DNA of 64,000 nucleotides, from NCBI RefSeq assembly GCF_014646255.1, contig NZ_BMNC01000006.1, positions 186,001 through 250,000 of the forward strand, given 5' to 3'. Of this stretch, positions 51,321 through 60,724 are shown piece by piece; within the stretch, counting starts at the first letter, position 1, and each line of letters starts with the position of its first letter. The notes under the pieces were generated by a model, which was given only the letters and a program-made list of their open reading frames with translations, did not search any database and was not told the origin of the DNA. A program made the position numbers and the translations under genes. This DNA is from Lentzea pudingi. Lineage in GTDB: Bacteria > Actinomycetota > Actinomycetes > Mycobacteriales > Pseudonocardiaceae.

Positions 51321-52391
51321 ATGCCTGCGGAGACCGATAGTGAGGTTGTGCCAACGCTTCCCACAGTGGACGTCGTGATCCCCTGTTACAACTACGCCCA
51401 CTTCCTGCCGGCCTGCGTCCGCAGCGTCCTCGACCAGCCGGGCGTGGACGTGCGGGTGCTTGTGATCGACGACACGTCGTCGGACAACACGCCTGAGGTG
51501 ATGGCCGAGCTGATGGCCGCCGACAAGCGCGTCGAGGGCTACCGGCACGAGGTGAACAAGGGGCACATCGCCACCTACAACGAGGGCCTGCTGGACTGGG
51601 CGACCGCCGACTACACGGTGTTGCTGTCCGCGGACGACCTGCTGGCGCCGGGAGCGTTGCGACGCGCGGCCGAGGTCTTCGAGCGGAACCCCGAAGTGGG
51701 CATGGTCTACGGACGTGTCGTGTACTACAGCGACCACAACGCGTTGCCGAAGGTCACCCAGCTGCCGACGAGCTCGAAGGTCTGGCGCGGCGAGGAGTGG
51801 ATCGAGAACCGCTTCCGCAGCAGCCGCAACGTGATCTCCTCGCCGGAGGTCGTGGTGCGCACGAAGGTCCAGCAGAAGGTCGGCGGCTACCGCTCGGACC
51901 TCCCCCACGCGGGTGACCTGGAGATGTGGCTGCGCATCGCCGCGGTGTCGGACATCGGCTACGTCAGCGGCAAGCCCGGCGCGTACTACCGGGTGCACGA
52001 GAACTCGATGATGCGCACGACGTTCAAGTCGGTGTTCGCCGACCTGGAGCAGCGCCGGGACGTGTTCGACCTCGTGCTGGAGCAGAACCCAGGCCTGCCC
52101 GCGCGGCTGAAGACGCTGGCGCACAAGGCGATCGCGGCGGACGCGCTCTGGCGGGCCGTGCGGCTGCACGACCGGGACCAGCTCGACGGCACCGAGAAGG
52201 AGTTGCTCGACTTCGCCCGCGAGACCTATCCGAACGTCGAAGAGCTACCGGAGCATCGCGCTCTGTTGCGACGCCAGAAGTTCAGCCCGTCTTTCCTCAG
52301 CCGCACGCAACTTTTCCTTGCGCCGCACGCCTGCAAGAGGGCGAAGTTGTGGATCGGGACGCAGCGGTGGAAGTGGCGGGGCGAGTGGTGA
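51321..52391 (+). CDS. Glycosyltransferase family 2
   Basis: 356 residues. A GT-A domain (about 15-230) has VDVVIPCYNYAHFLPACVRSVLDQ, VLVIDDTSSDNTPEV and the metal site LLSADDLLAPGALR; HAGDLEMWLRIAAVSDIGY is the usual E/D-x-W-L acceptor region. The C-terminal 110 residues are helical and basic. ATG at 51321 is used; a GTG at 51348 is an alternative start that begins right before the domain. Its stop overlaps the GTG of the flippase gene (GTGA). Confidence 0.92.
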   Translation: MPAETDSEVVPTLPTVDVVIPCYNYAHFLPACVRSVLDQPGVDVRVLVIDDTSSDNTPEVMAELMAADKRVEGYRHEVNKGHIATYNEGLLDWATADYTVLLSADDLLAPGALRRAAEVFERNPEVGMVYGRVVYYSDHNALPKVTQLPTSSKVWRGEEWIENRFRSSRNVISSPEVVVRTKVQQKVGGYRSDLPHAGDLEMWLRIAAVSDIGYVSGKPGAYYRVHENSMMRTTFKSVFADLEQRRDVFDLVLEQNPGLPARLKTLAHKAIAADALWRAVRLHDRDQLDGTEKELLDFARETYPNVEELPEHRALLRRQKFSPSFLSRTQLFLAPHACKRAKLWIGTQRWKWRGEW

Positions 52392-53836
52392 CGACGCAGG
52401 AGGACACGGGTCAGCTGGAGGGCAAGGTCTCCTCGGCGATCCGCTGGAGCGCGATCAACTCGCTGCTCCAACGACTCTCCGCGGTCGGCATCAGCATCCT
52501 GCTCGCCCGTCTGATCGCGCCCGAGCAGTTCGGTGTGTTCGCGGTCGCCCTGGTCGTGCTCAACATCGTGCTGAGCGTGTCCGAACTCGGCGTGAGCGCC
52601 GCCCTGGTCCGCCACAACGGCCCGATCGACGAGATGGCGCCGACCGTCACGACGCTGTCCCTCGCGTCCGGCAGTCTGCTGGCGTTGATCTGCGTGCTCG
52701 GCGCACCCTGGTTCTCCAACGCCATGGACGCCCCGGAAGCCGCCGGCATCATCCAGCTCATGTCGATCGCCCTCGTCATCGCGGGCGCGACAGCGGTGCC
52801 CGGCGCGCTGATGCAGCGCAACTTCCGGCAGGACCACAAGTTCTACGCCGACACCGCCGCGTTCGTCGCGGGCACGGCCGTCGCGGTCGTGCTGGCGCTC
52901 ATGGGCTTCGGCGCGTGGAGTCTCGCGTGGCAGCGGATCGCGCAGAACCTCTCGGCCGCGGTCATCATGTTCTGGCTCACCAAGGAGAGGTTCCGTCCCG
53001 GCTGGAATCGGCTGCAGGCCAAGGAACTGCTCTCGTTCGGCCTGCCGCTGGCCGGGTCCAGTCTGCTGATCCTCGGCGTGATGAACGTCGACTACATCGT
53101 CGTCGGCGCGATGCTCGGCACCATCCCGCTGGGCTTCTACCTGCTGGCGTTCAACCTCGCGAGCTGGCCGGTGGGGGCGTTCAGCGCCCCGGTCCGCAGC
53201 GTGTCGCTGGCCGCGTTCTCGAAGGTCCGCGAGGATCCCGAGCTGTTCCAGAGGTCGTTCGGACGTGCACTGGGGCTCTTGGCGCTGGTCACCGTGCCCG
53301 CGTGCGTGCTGCTGGCCGCGCTGGCCGAGCCGTTGATCCGCGTCGTCTACGGCGAGCGCTGGGCCCCTGCGGCGGCCGCGTTGGCGTTGCTGGTGCTGCT
53401 CGGCGCGGTCAGGGTCGCGCTCGAACTGGGCTACGACTTCCTCGCCTCGGCCGGCCGGTCGCGGGCGATCCTCGTGATCCACGTGGTGTGGCTCGGCGCG
53501 CTGGTGCCGTTGCTGGCGCTCGGCGCGCACCTCGACGGCATCCGCGGCGTCGCGGCGGCCCACGTGATCGTCGCGGTGCTGGTCATCACGCCGGCGTACC
53601 TGGTCACGTTCAAGCCCTACGGCATCCGTGCGGGGGCACTCGGCGTGCGCCTGCTCCGGCCGTTCCTCGGCGGTGTGCTGATGATCGCGGTCGTGCTGGC
53701 GGTCCGGCAGACGATCGACAGCGAGCTGCTGCAGATCCTCGTCGGCGGCGCGCTGTCCTGTCTCGCCTACGCGCTCGTGGTGTTCCCGATGCGACACGAA
53801 ATCATTGCGGTGCTGAAGAAGAGGGCCAACGCGTGA
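52388..53836 (+). CDS. Wzx-like polysaccharide flippase
   Basis: 482 residues, about 12-14 membrane helices, of the MOP/Wzx superfamily: AIRWSAINSLLQRLSAVGISILLARLIAPEQFGVFAVALVV at the start is characteristic. It would carry lipid-linked repeat units to the outer face of the membrane. Coupled on both sides by GTGA overlaps with the GT2 and WsaF-like genes. The frame is open upstream inside the GT2 gene, which is a coding shadow. Confidence 0.92.
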   Translation: MTTQEDTGQLEGKVSSAIRWSAINSLLQRLSAVGISILLARLIAPEQFGVFAVALVVLNIVLSVSELGVSAALVRHNGPIDEMAPTVTTLSLASGSLLALICVLGAPWFSNAMDAPEAAGIIQLMSIALVIAGATAVPGALMQRNFRQDHKFYADTAAFVAGTAVAVVLALMGFGAWSLAWQRIAQNLSAAVIMFWLTKERFRPGWNRLQAKELLSFGLPLAGSSLLILGVMNVDYIVVGAMLGTIPLGFYLLAFNLASWPVGAFSAPVRSVSLAAFSKVREDPELFQRSFGRALGLLALVTVPACVLLAALAEPLIRVVYGERWAPAAAALALLVLLGAVRVALELGYDFLASAGRSRAILVIHVVWLGALVPLLALGAHLDGIRGVAAAHVIVAVLVITPAYLVTFKPYGIRAGALGVRLLRPFLGGVLMIAVVLAVRQTIDSELLQILVGGALSCLAYALVVFPMRHEIIAVLKKRANA

Positions 53837-55026
53837 GACGACTGAGGCAGGTCACGAAGATCGTCCGCGAGCAGGGTGCCAAGAAGCTCGGCGTCCGGCT
53901 CCTGACGGCCGCGACCCGCAGGCTCGGCGCCGAGGGCGAGGACCTGCCGGTGCGCCTCGAGGACGTCCGCAAGGCCGACGTCGAGACGCGCAAGCCAGTG
54001 GTGATCCCGCCGATCCCCCACGACGGCAAGCTGACGATCAACTGGGTCACCACTCCCCCGTCCCAGGGGTCCGGCGGCCACACCACCATGTTCCGGCTCA
54101 TCCGGCACCTGGAGTCGATCGGCCACGACTGCCGGCTCTACCTCTACGACACGTTCGGCAACACGGTCACCGACCTCGAACCCGGGATCAGGGAAGCGTT
54201 CCCGTTCTTCAAGGGCTCGATCCACGACGTGACCGACGGCATGGCGGACGCGCACGCGGTGTTCGCGACGGCGTGGATCACGGCGTACCCGGCGTTCAAC
54301 GACCCGTGCGCGGGCAAGAGGTTCTACCTCGTGCAGGACTACGAACCGTGGTTCTACCCGTCCGGCGGCCTCTACGCGCTGGCGGAGAACACGTACCGGA
54401 TGGGCATGCACGGCTTCACGGCCGGCAGGTTCCTCGCCGACAAGGTCCGCGACGAGCACGGCATGCCGGCCGACCACTTCGACTTCGGCTGCGACGCCGA
54501 CCGGTACAGGCTCGGCGACCAGAAGCGCGACGGCATCGTCTTCTACGCCCGGCGCAAGGCACCGCGCAGGGCGTTCGAGCTCGGCGTGCTCGCGCTGGAG
54601 GTCTTCGCCGAGAAGCACCCCGACCTCAAGATCCACGTGTACGGCGAGAAGATCGGCGATCTCGGGCCGCAGTTCGTCGACCACGGCCTGGTCACGCCGG
54701 ACGACCTGAACGCCATCTACAACCGCTGCTTCGCCGGGTTGTCGCTGTCGATGACCAACGTCTCCCTGGTGCCGCACGAGATGCTGGCGGCCGGATGTGT
54801 GCCCGTGGTGAACGACGCGCACTTCAACCGCGTAGTCCTGGACAACGACCACGTCCGGTACGCGACGCCCACCCCGCACTCACTGGCGCGTGCGTTGTCC
54901 GAAGTCGTCACATCGCCGGACTTCGACGCGGTCGCCCGTGCGGCCGCGTCCAGTGTGGAGGGACGTTCCTGGGATGCGGCAGGCCATGAGCTCGAGAAGG
55001 TGCTCCGCCGCGAACTCGCCACATGA
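53833..55026 (+). CDS. WsaF-like glycosyltransferase
   Basis: 397 residues, GT-B fold. A basic N-terminal helix (about 1-50) precedes INWVTTPPSQGSGGHTTMFRLIRHLESIGHDCRLYLYD, the start typical of WsaF rhamnan glycosyltransferases. LVQDYEPWFYPSGGLYALAENTYRMG and MTNVSLVPHEMLAAGCVPVVND (donor-site E-x7 region) follow. It probably transfers rhamnose or a similar deoxysugar. Last gene of the coupled GT2-Wzx-GT run. The TolB-like gene converges 16 bases downstream. Confidence 0.88.
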   Translation: MRRLRQVTKIVREQGAKKLGVRLLTAATRRLGAEGEDLPVRLEDVRKADVETRKPVVIPPIPHDGKLTINWVTTPPSQGSGGHTTMFRLIRHLESIGHDCRLYLYDTFGNTVTDLEPGIREAFPFFKGSIHDVTDGMADAHAVFATAWITAYPAFNDPCAGKRFYLVQDYEPWFYPSGGLYALAENTYRMGMHGFTAGRFLADKVRDEHGMPADHFDFGCDADRYRLGDQKRDGIVFYARRKAPRRAFELGVLALEVFAEKHPDLKIHVYGEKIGDLGPQFVDHGLVTPDDLNAIYNRCFAGLSLSMTNVSLVPHEMLAAGCVPVVNDAHFNRVVLDNDHVRYATPTPHSLARALSEVVTSPDFDAVARAAASSVEGRSWDAAGHELEKVLRRELAT

Positions 55027-55042
55027 CTCGCGAGGGCGTTCT

Positions 55043-56008
55043 TCACATCACTGGAGACGGGGACGTGGCGTCCTGGATCAGCACGCGCGCATCGGCCGAG
55101 CCGTCGACGGGCACGACGTGAACCGCGGGCAGCTTGGCGTCCTTGGGCACCGCGGCGAACGCGAGCTCCTCGGGCGTGAGCCACGTGGCCTGGTCGTCGA
55201 CACCGGCCGTACCGGGCAGCCGCTTCTCCGTGTCGGTCGCGAGGTCGAGCACCGCGAGGTCCCACGGACCGAGACGGCCGATGCGCTTCTTGTACGCGAC
55301 CTTCGTGCCGTCCGGGGAGAGAGACGGACATTCCGCGTCACGTCGCAACGTCGTCACCGACTTGGCCACCAGGTCGCCCTTCACCAGCCAGGTGAAACCG
55401 CCGCTGGCGAGCGTCGCGTAGAACGTCCTGTCGTCGGAAGCCACAGTCAGGCCCCAGTAGTTGACGTCACTCGCCGTGTGCGGAACACCCTCCACAGTGG
55501 CGGCGAAGTGTTCGAGCGACTCAGCCGTCTCTCCGGTGCGCAGGTCGTGGAAACCGGTCCGGGTCGAGAAGCCGCCAGGCACCGAGTAGGAGTCGCCGGT
55601 GACGAAACTGGTCCACGACACCACGTTCCCGGACTGCGAGACCTTCGCGCGGCTCGGGATGCCCGGCAGCGGAATGGTCTTCACGGGCTTGCCGCCGCGG
55701 CTCACCTCGGCGGAGTACGTCGGGCCGGGACCGGAGAGCTTGAGGCAGACGCTCGTGCCGCCGGCGGCGTAAAACCGCTGGCAGACCAGCTCCAACGGGG
55801 TGCGGGAACCGGTGCCGGCCAGCTTCTCGACCCGGTTCTGGCCCCCCGCGAGGTCGACGAACAGCAGATCGCCGGTCTTCGCCTGGTTGACCTTCTCGAC
55901 GCCGGCCGGGTTCTTCGCCTCGTCCGCCGCCGTGACGACGTAAGCCGTTGTCCCACCGATGACCACGAGAATGGCCGCGATGGTCACGGTCAGCCGTCCT
56001 GCGCGCAT
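55043..56008 (-). CDS. Membrane-anchored TolB-like propeller protein
   Basis: 321 residues. An N-terminal membrane anchor (about 5-27; LTVTIAAILVVIGGTTAYVV) is followed by an extracytoplasmic beta-propeller-like domain, with CPSLSPDGTKVAYKKR, DLAVLDLATDTEKRLPG and QATWLTPEELAF giving the WD40/TolB pattern. Two cysteine pairs are possible. ATG 56008 is chosen for AGGAGG 4 bases upstream; an ATG at 56035 is less likely. Embedded in the polysaccharide locus but on the opposite strand; role unknown. Confidence 0.8.
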   Translation of the reverse strand: MRAGRLTVTIAAILVVIGGTTAYVVTAADEAKNPAGVEKVNQAKTGDLLFVDLAGGQNRVEKLAGTGSRTPLELVCQRFYAAGGTSVCLKLSGPGPTYSAEVSRGGKPVKTIPLPGIPSRAKVSQSGNVVSWTSFVTGDSYSVPGGFSTRTGFHDLRTGETAESLEHFAATVEGVPHTASDVNYWGLTVASDDRTFYATLASGGFTWLVKGDLVAKSVTTLRRDAECPSLSPDGTKVAYKKRIGRLGPWDLAVLDLATDTEKRLPGTAGVDDQATWLTPEELAFAAVPKDAKLPAVHVVPVDGSADARVLIQDATSPSPVM

Positions 56009-56145
56009 GCTGCCTCCTGGATTCCCTACCTTCATCGCTCGTCAGCTACGGCCTGTAACAGTTGGCAGCTCACCCCGATTTTCAAAGCAGGCGATACCCT
56101 ACGAACATTGCGTTCGCAAGACCGAGCCGCGGATCGGGGATTTTG

Positions 56146-56994
56146 ATGGACTTCTGGGGAACCGTACGAGTGCTGCGGCGGCGGTGGTACATCGCCCTGC
56201 CCGCAGTGCTGCTCACGGGCATCCTCGCGTTGTACGTCTACGCCACGGTGCCCACGCGGTACGAGTCGAGTGGCGTGCTCGTCCTCACCTCCCCCGCGGC
56301 CGGCGGCCGGTACACGGCGAACACCAAGCCCGAGGACGTCGTCCGGGTCAACCCGCTGCTGCAGTTCGACGGCAGCCTCACGACGACGGCGCAGATCCTC
56401 ACGCAGATCCTCGGCGACCCCAAGACCGCCGAAGAGCTGGCGGGCAAGGGCTCGACGTCCGTCTACACCGCGAACACCGGCCCCGTCGGCGGCCCGCTGC
56501 TCTTCATCACGACGGAGTCGGACTCGGCCGAGTCCGCCGAGGGTCTCGTCGGCAAGGTGCTCGAGAAGACCGTCGCGGAGCTCGCGGCGCAGCAGAAGGC
56601 GTTGAGCGCGCCCGAACAGACGTTCATCACCGCGCAGGTCCTGGTGAAGCCGACGACGGCCTCGGCCAAGATCGGTGGCAAGGTCCGGTACGTCGGCGCG
56701 GCCACCGTCGTGCTGCTGCTGCTGACGCTCGCCTCGACGTTCGCCGCCGACTCGATCCTGCTGAAGGCCAAGCGCCGCAAGGATCCCAAGGACGGCAAGG
56801 ACCCGAAGGACCCGGCACCGTCCGAGAAGGACACCACGCCGGGCCCGCTGCCCCCGGTCCGGCCGAACCCGCAGTCCAACGGCAACGGCGCTCCCCCGCG
56901 TCCGGTGCCCCAGGGCGTGCCGAACGCGCACCAGAAGACCGTCATCATCGCCGCTCCCAAACCTGACCCGGCATGGCCGACGAAAGACGACTGA
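56146..56994 (+). CDS. Wzz-like chain-length/capsule biosynthesis protein
   Basis: 282 residues. Two membrane helices (about 16-36 and 187-206) flank an extracytoplasmic domain that starts with the Wzz-like VPTRYESSGVLVLTSPAA. The cytoplasmic tail (about 207-282) is Lys/Asp/Pro-rich with DPKDGKDPKD repeats and no tyrosine-kinase domain, so it is the adaptor type only. ATG with GGGGA about 7 bases upstream. It overlaps the O-antigen ligase-like gene by 22 bases. Confidence 0.85.
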   Translation: MDFWGTVRVLRRRWYIALPAVLLTGILALYVYATVPTRYESSGVLVLTSPAAGGRYTANTKPEDVVRVNPLLQFDGSLTTTAQILTQILGDPKTAEELAGKGSTSVYTANTGPVGGPLLFITTESDSAESAEGLVGKVLEKTVAELAAQQKALSAPEQTFITAQVLVKPTTASAKIGGKVRYVGAATVVLLLLTLASTFAADSILLKAKRRKDPKDGKDPKDPAPSEKDTTPGPLPPVRPNPQSNGNGAPPRPVPQGVPNAHQKTVIIAAPKPDPAWPTKDD

Positions 56995-58301
56995 CCGCCC
57001 AGCGAGCCGACGGCGCCACCCTTCTCATCTTCTACATGGTGGCGCTGCTCGTCGTCCCGGCCCGGTTCACGATCGCGTTCGTCCCGATCACGCTGCCACC
57101 GGCGTTGTTCATGGCGATGTGCCTCATGATCGTGTGGTTCGCCGCGCACCTCGTCGACCACCTCGGCATCGCCAAGGGCCGCAACGCCGTCCGCACGATC
57201 CTCGCGATCTACGTGATCCTGCACCTGATGACGTACGCGCTGGCGACCCGGCGCTACCTGCCGATCGACGAGCTGTCGGTGTCGGACTCGGCGCTGATCA
57301 GGATCGTGTCGATGGCGGCCCTCGCGGTGTTCATCGCCGACGGCGTCCGCACCGGCGACAGGCTCAGCCGCGCGCTGCGGGTGATGGTGGCCTGCCTGAC
57401 GGTCAGCGCGTTCGTCGGCCTGTTCCAGTTCGGCCTGGGCCTCGACCTCGCCTCGTACATCTCGCTGCCGGGCCTGCGCGTGCAGGACAACGGCTACTCG
57501 GCGCTCGAGTCCCGTTCGATCTTCTTCCGCCCGGCCGGCACCGTGAACCACCCGATCGAGTTCGGTCTGGTGTGCGTGCTGGGCGTGCCGTTCGCCGCGC
57601 ACTTCGTGTTCCAGGCGAAGGACCGCGGCGAACCCGTCGGCCGCTGGTGGACCGCCCTGTCGCTGCTCGCGCTGATGGCGATCCTGTCGCTCTCGCGCAC
57701 GGCGATCATCGGCCTCGTCGTGACGGGCATCGTGATGGCGATCCTGCTCCCCCGCGAACGGGGCCTGCCACTGCTCGGCGTCGGCGCGGTGTTCCTCGGC
57801 GGCGCCTCGATCGTCGTGCCGGGCCTGTTCGGCACGGTGACGTCGATGTTCTCGAACATCGAGGACGACCCGTCGTTCCAGGGCCGCACCAAGGACTACG
57901 ACGGCGCGTGGCTGGAGATCGCCAAACATCCCTGGCTGGGCAGGGGCTTCGGCACGTTCCTGCCCTCGAAGTACACGATCCTCGACAACCAGTACCTGCT
58001 GACGATGATCGAGAACGGCTACCTGGGCCTGATCGCGTTCGCCCTGCTGTTCATCGGCGCCATCTTCGCGGCGCTGCGGGCCCGCGCGCTGTCCCGCGAC
58101 GAGAACGTGCGCGGCATCGCGATGTGCCTGGTGGCCGCGATGCTGACGTCCGCACTGGGCGCCGCCACGTTCGACGAGCTCGCGTTCAGCGTCGCGACCG
58201 GCATGACGTTCATGCTGATCGGCGTGTCCGGGGCGTTGCTGCGCATAGCCAGACAGGAGGCTGACCTGCGGAAGGCGGCCGAGGTCAGCCCAGCCAGCTG
58301 A
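56973..58301 (+). CDS. O-antigen ligase/polymerase-like membrane protein
   Basis: 442 residues, about 11 membrane helices, with the Wzy_C-like loop AWLEIAKHPWLGRGFGTFLPSKYTILDNQYLLTMIENGYLGLIAF (residues about 310-355), the family signature. It polymerises or ligates polysaccharide repeat units on the outer face of the membrane. It overlaps both neighbours slightly: Wzz upstream and the convergent DUF397 gene downstream (17 bases). Confidence 0.9.
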   Translation: MADERRLTAQRADGATLLIFYMVALLVVPARFTIAFVPITLPPALFMAMCLMIVWFAAHLVDHLGIAKGRNAVRTILAIYVILHLMTYALATRRYLPIDELSVSDSALIRIVSMAALAVFIADGVRTGDRLSRALRVMVACLTVSAFVGLFQFGLGLDLASYISLPGLRVQDNGYSALESRSIFFRPAGTVNHPIEFGLVCVLGVPFAAHFVFQAKDRGEPVGRWWTALSLLALMAILSLSRTAIIGLVVTGIVMAILLPRERGLPLLGVGAVFLGGASIVVPGLFGTVTSMFSNIEDDPSFQGRTKDYDGAWLEIAKHPWLGRGFGTFLPSKYTILDNQYLLTMIENGYLGLIAFALLFIGAIFAALRARALSRDENVRGIAMCLVAAMLTSALGAATFDELAFSVATGMTFMLIGVSGALLRIARQEADLRKAAEVSPAS

Positions 58302-58461
58302 GCAGACTGCGCCAGGCAGGGGCGGAGAACGCGAGGACGTCACCACTCGCGTTCTTCGAGTCCCGCACCAACGCGTCGGACGACAGCGAGACCTCCACAC
58401 AGTCGCTGTCGGTGGTGCCACCGCTGTAGGAGCTCTTACGCCAAGTCCGTTCGCCGGTCAT
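58285..58461 (-). CDS. DUF397 small protein
   Basis: 58 residues with the DUF397 pattern: WRKSSYSGGTTDSDCVEVSLSSDALVRDSKNASGDVLAFSAPAWRSLL. In actinomycetes these follow XRE/DUF5753 regulators (WhiJ/Abr-like pairs) and are thought to modulate them. Its ATG lies 26 bases inside the regulator gene, so it is coupled. Confidence 0.92.
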   Translation of the reverse strand: MTGERTWRKSSYSGGTTDSDCVEVSLSSDALVRDSKNASGDVLAFSAPAWRSLLSWLG

Positions 58462-59287
58462 GAGGGTCCTCTCGGAGTCCGCTGACGTACTCCGCCAGCT
58501 TGCTCCGAGATTGTTCCTCATCCAGCGCGACCGCATCCAACCGCTCGAAAAGCTTCCTGCCCCACGTGACCGCCAGGGCGTCCTGCGCGAACACCTTGGC
58601 CAGATCGGTCTCCGTGTAGGCCAAGGGCGATGCCTTGCCGAACTCGAACATCGTGCACTTCGAGTGGAACGCCACGCCCCTGATGTTCGCCGGCACGACA
58701 CGGAGGATGTGCGCGTTGAAGAGCAAGCGCAGGTACTGGTCCTCCATGACTTTGGCGTCGCCGACGCACATCTGAAGCGCCAGTTCGTGCACGTAGAACA
58801 CGCAGTCCGGCCGATAGGGCCGCTGCCAGATGCTCTGCCGCGCCATTCGACGCTCGACACCCTTGTCGATGGCTTCCTTCGACTCGCAGCCCGTCTCCTC
58901 GAACAACGCGCGTGCGTACGCCTCCGTCTGCAGTAGACCCGGGATCGACAAAATCTCGTAGGCGAAGATCTTCGTGGCCATCGCCTCGACCATGGCGAGC
59001 GTGCGCAGGTTGTCCGGTACCTGCGCGAAGTACAGGTCGAAGGCGTACCGGTACCGGTTGACGAAGTCCTGCAAGTACTCGAGGTCCTTGCCGCACGTCG
59101 CGAAGTACTGGGCGAGGTCGACCTCGGTCGCGCGGGCCTTGCCGGTCTCGATGTTCGACACCTTGCTCGGGTCCCACCCCAACTGGTGGGCCATCGCGCG
59201 GCCGCCGAAACTGGTGCAGTTCTCCCGCAGTCTGCGCAGCTCATCGCCTAGATCACGGCTGTACGCGGTGGATGTGATGACGGTCAT
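58436..59287 (-). CDS. XRE-family regulator with DUF5753
   Basis: 283 residues. The N-terminal helix-turn-helix (about 10-65; LGDELRRLRENCTSFGGRAMAHQLGWDPSKVSNIETGKARATEVDLAQY) is followed by the DUF5753 domain (about 95-270; LSIPGLLQTEAYARALF signature). Together with the DUF397 partner it forms a WhiJ-like pair, often found controlling development, antibiotic or surface functions nearby. ATG 59287; a frame to 59320 is open but without support. The 178 bases upstream separate it from the divergent DUF222-HNH gene. Confidence 0.92.
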   Translation of the reverse strand: MTVITSTAYSRDLGDELRRLRENCTSFGGRAMAHQLGWDPSKVSNIETGKARATEVDLAQYFATCGKDLEYLQDFVNRYRYAFDLYFAQVPDNLRTLAMVEAMATKIFAYEILSIPGLLQTEAYARALFEETGCESKEAIDKGVERRMARQSIWQRPYRPDCVFYVHELALQMCVGDAKVMEDQYLRLLFNAHILRVVPANIRGVAFHSKCTMFEFGKASPLAYTETDLAKVFAQDALAVTWGRKLFERLDAVALDEEQSRSKLAEYVSGLREDPHDRRTDLA

Positions 59288-59435
59288 GCTCTTGGACCGT
59301 ATGCGTTGAAGTCGCTCCAATGAACGGCTCGTTCGGGTGAAAACGGAGCAGATGCGTCACGTATCCGGAGGGATACGGCACACAAATAGCACCATAGGTT
59401 CTGACCTGCCCTTTCACCTCATCGTGGAATGGAAT

Positions 59436-59451
59436 TCGAACACATGTTCAT
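59436..59451. promoter_or_regulatory. LexA/SOS box
   Basis: TCGAACacatGTTCAT matches the actinobacterial LexA consensus TCGAAC-N4-GTTCGA at 10 of 12 fixed positions, 14 bases upstream of the DUF222-HNH start codon. Binding there would block transcription until DNA damage. Confidence 0.8.
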
Positions 59452-59465
59452 GCCACGATGAACGC

Positions 59466-60647
59466 ATGCAGCCACTCGCCCTCTCCTCCCCGCTCGAGCT
59501 CCTCGACGAGCTCAAGCGGAAGGTCCGTGCGCTGCACCGGCTCCAGTTCCAGGTGCTGGAGATCGTCGGCACGCTCGATCAGCAGGGCGCCGCCGCGACC
59601 TTGGGCTACAAGGACCTGGTCGAGGTCTTCAAACACGCGCTGCACTGGGATCCGAAAGTGTCGCGCCGCAAGCTCACCCAGGCGAAAGCCCTGTGCACCA
59701 CGGTGACCCCGAGCGGCGCGACGGTGGAGCCGATGCTCCCGTTCGCAGCGGCGGCCATGGCGGCGGGAGAGCTGTCCGAGGATCACGTGGACGTACTGGC
59801 AGAGGCGATGGCGGGCCTGCCCGCGGCAGTCGAGGCCAACCTGGTCGACTACGCGCAGCAGCACGAACCTCGGTCGGCCAAGGCGTTCTGCAAGGAGCTT
59901 GCCTACCGCCTGGACCAGGACGGTCCGGAACCCCGGGACTTCGAACCCGCGGCGCCCCGCAACGTGGTGCGCCGCCAGTGGAAAGCCGGGCGCTACCACC
60001 TCTTCGCGGACGTCGACGCCGAGACCGGCGCGAAGCTCGACGCGCTGATCGACCCGCTGGCCAAGCCAGAGCCCGCCGACCTCCGCCACGCACCAGAGCG
60101 CGACGGCGACGCGTTCTGCGAGTTGATCGACCTGGCTCTGCGCGCCGACCAGCACCGCATCAGCGGCGGTGAACGCGTCCAGCTCACCGTCACGCTCGAC
60201 TACGACAAGCTGCGCACGGCCATCGGCACCGCCCGCCTGGACAACGGCGAGCACATCCCGATGAACCAGGTCCGCAAGATCGCCTGCGACGCAGGCGTAG
60301 TCCCGATGCTGCTGGGCAGCCGCTCCCAGGTCCACGACGTGGGCCGCAAGACCCGCACGATCAACGTGGGCCTGCGCCGCGTCCTGGTGGCCAGGGACAG
60401 GGGCTGCACCTTCCCGGGGTGCACCCGCCCACCCAGCCACTGCGAGGCCCACCACCTCCGCCACTGGTCCAACGGCGGCAGTACCGACCTGGCCAACCTC
60501 GCTCTCCTCTGCCGCCGCCACCACGACCTCGTGCACCAGTCCGACTGGCAGATCCAGATGGACGGTGGCGTGCCCGTCTTCCGCCCGCCCGCGTTCATCG
60601 ACCCGCACCGAAGACCGCGCCAGAACCAGATCCACGCCGTCGCCTGA
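59466..60647 (+). CDS. DUF222 and HNH nuclease protein (13E12 type)
   Basis: 393 residues. A DUF222 helical domain (about 10-215) is followed by a C-terminal HNH nuclease motif: CTFPGCTRPPSHCEAHHLRHWSNGGSTDLANLALLCRRHHDLVH, with two Cys pairs and the His-Asn-His core. This is the 13E12 repeat family of M. tuberculosis, often multi-copy and mobile-element-like. ATG 59466; the frame is open from 59337, but the upstream part holds the SOS box. Some M. tuberculosis members also carry LexA boxes. Probable DNA endonuclease induced by damage. Confidence 0.9.
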   Translation: MQPLALSSPLELLDELKRKVRALHRLQFQVLEIVGTLDQQGAAATLGYKDLVEVFKHALHWDPKVSRRKLTQAKALCTTVTPSGATVEPMLPFAAAAMAAGELSEDHVDVLAEAMAGLPAAVEANLVDYAQQHEPRSAKAFCKELAYRLDQDGPEPRDFEPAAPRNVVRRQWKAGRYHLFADVDAETGAKLDALIDPLAKPEPADLRHAPERDGDAFCELIDLALRADQHRISGGERVQLTVTLDYDKLRTAIGTARLDNGEHIPMNQVRKIACDAGVVPMLLGSRSQVHDVGRKTRTINVGLRRVLVARDRGCTFPGCTRPPSHCEAHHLRHWSNGGSTDLANLALLCRRHHDLVHQSDWQIQMDGGVPVFRPPAFIDPHRRPRQNQIHAVA

Positions 60648-60683
60648 GCCCCCGCGGCGGGTGCTCAGCACGCCAGCCACAAA

Positions 60684-60713
60684 ATCACTGTGCTGCCACG
60701 GCAGCACAGTGAT
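60684..60713. repeat. Perfect 14-bp palindrome
   Basis: ATCACTGTGCTGCC-ac-GGCAGCACAGTGAT, all 14 arm bases paired, 36 bases after the DUF222 stop and 12 bases before the next GTG. It may be the terminator of the HNH gene or an operator for the following gene; there is no T tract, and it would sit in the next gene's leader. Confidence 0.75.
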
Positions 60714-60724
60714 AGACAGCGGCC

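Noticed and set aside
56820..56840. DPKDGKDPKD repeats in the Wzz-like tail as a functional motif
   Set aside because: Ordinary low-complexity tail; no known binding motif.
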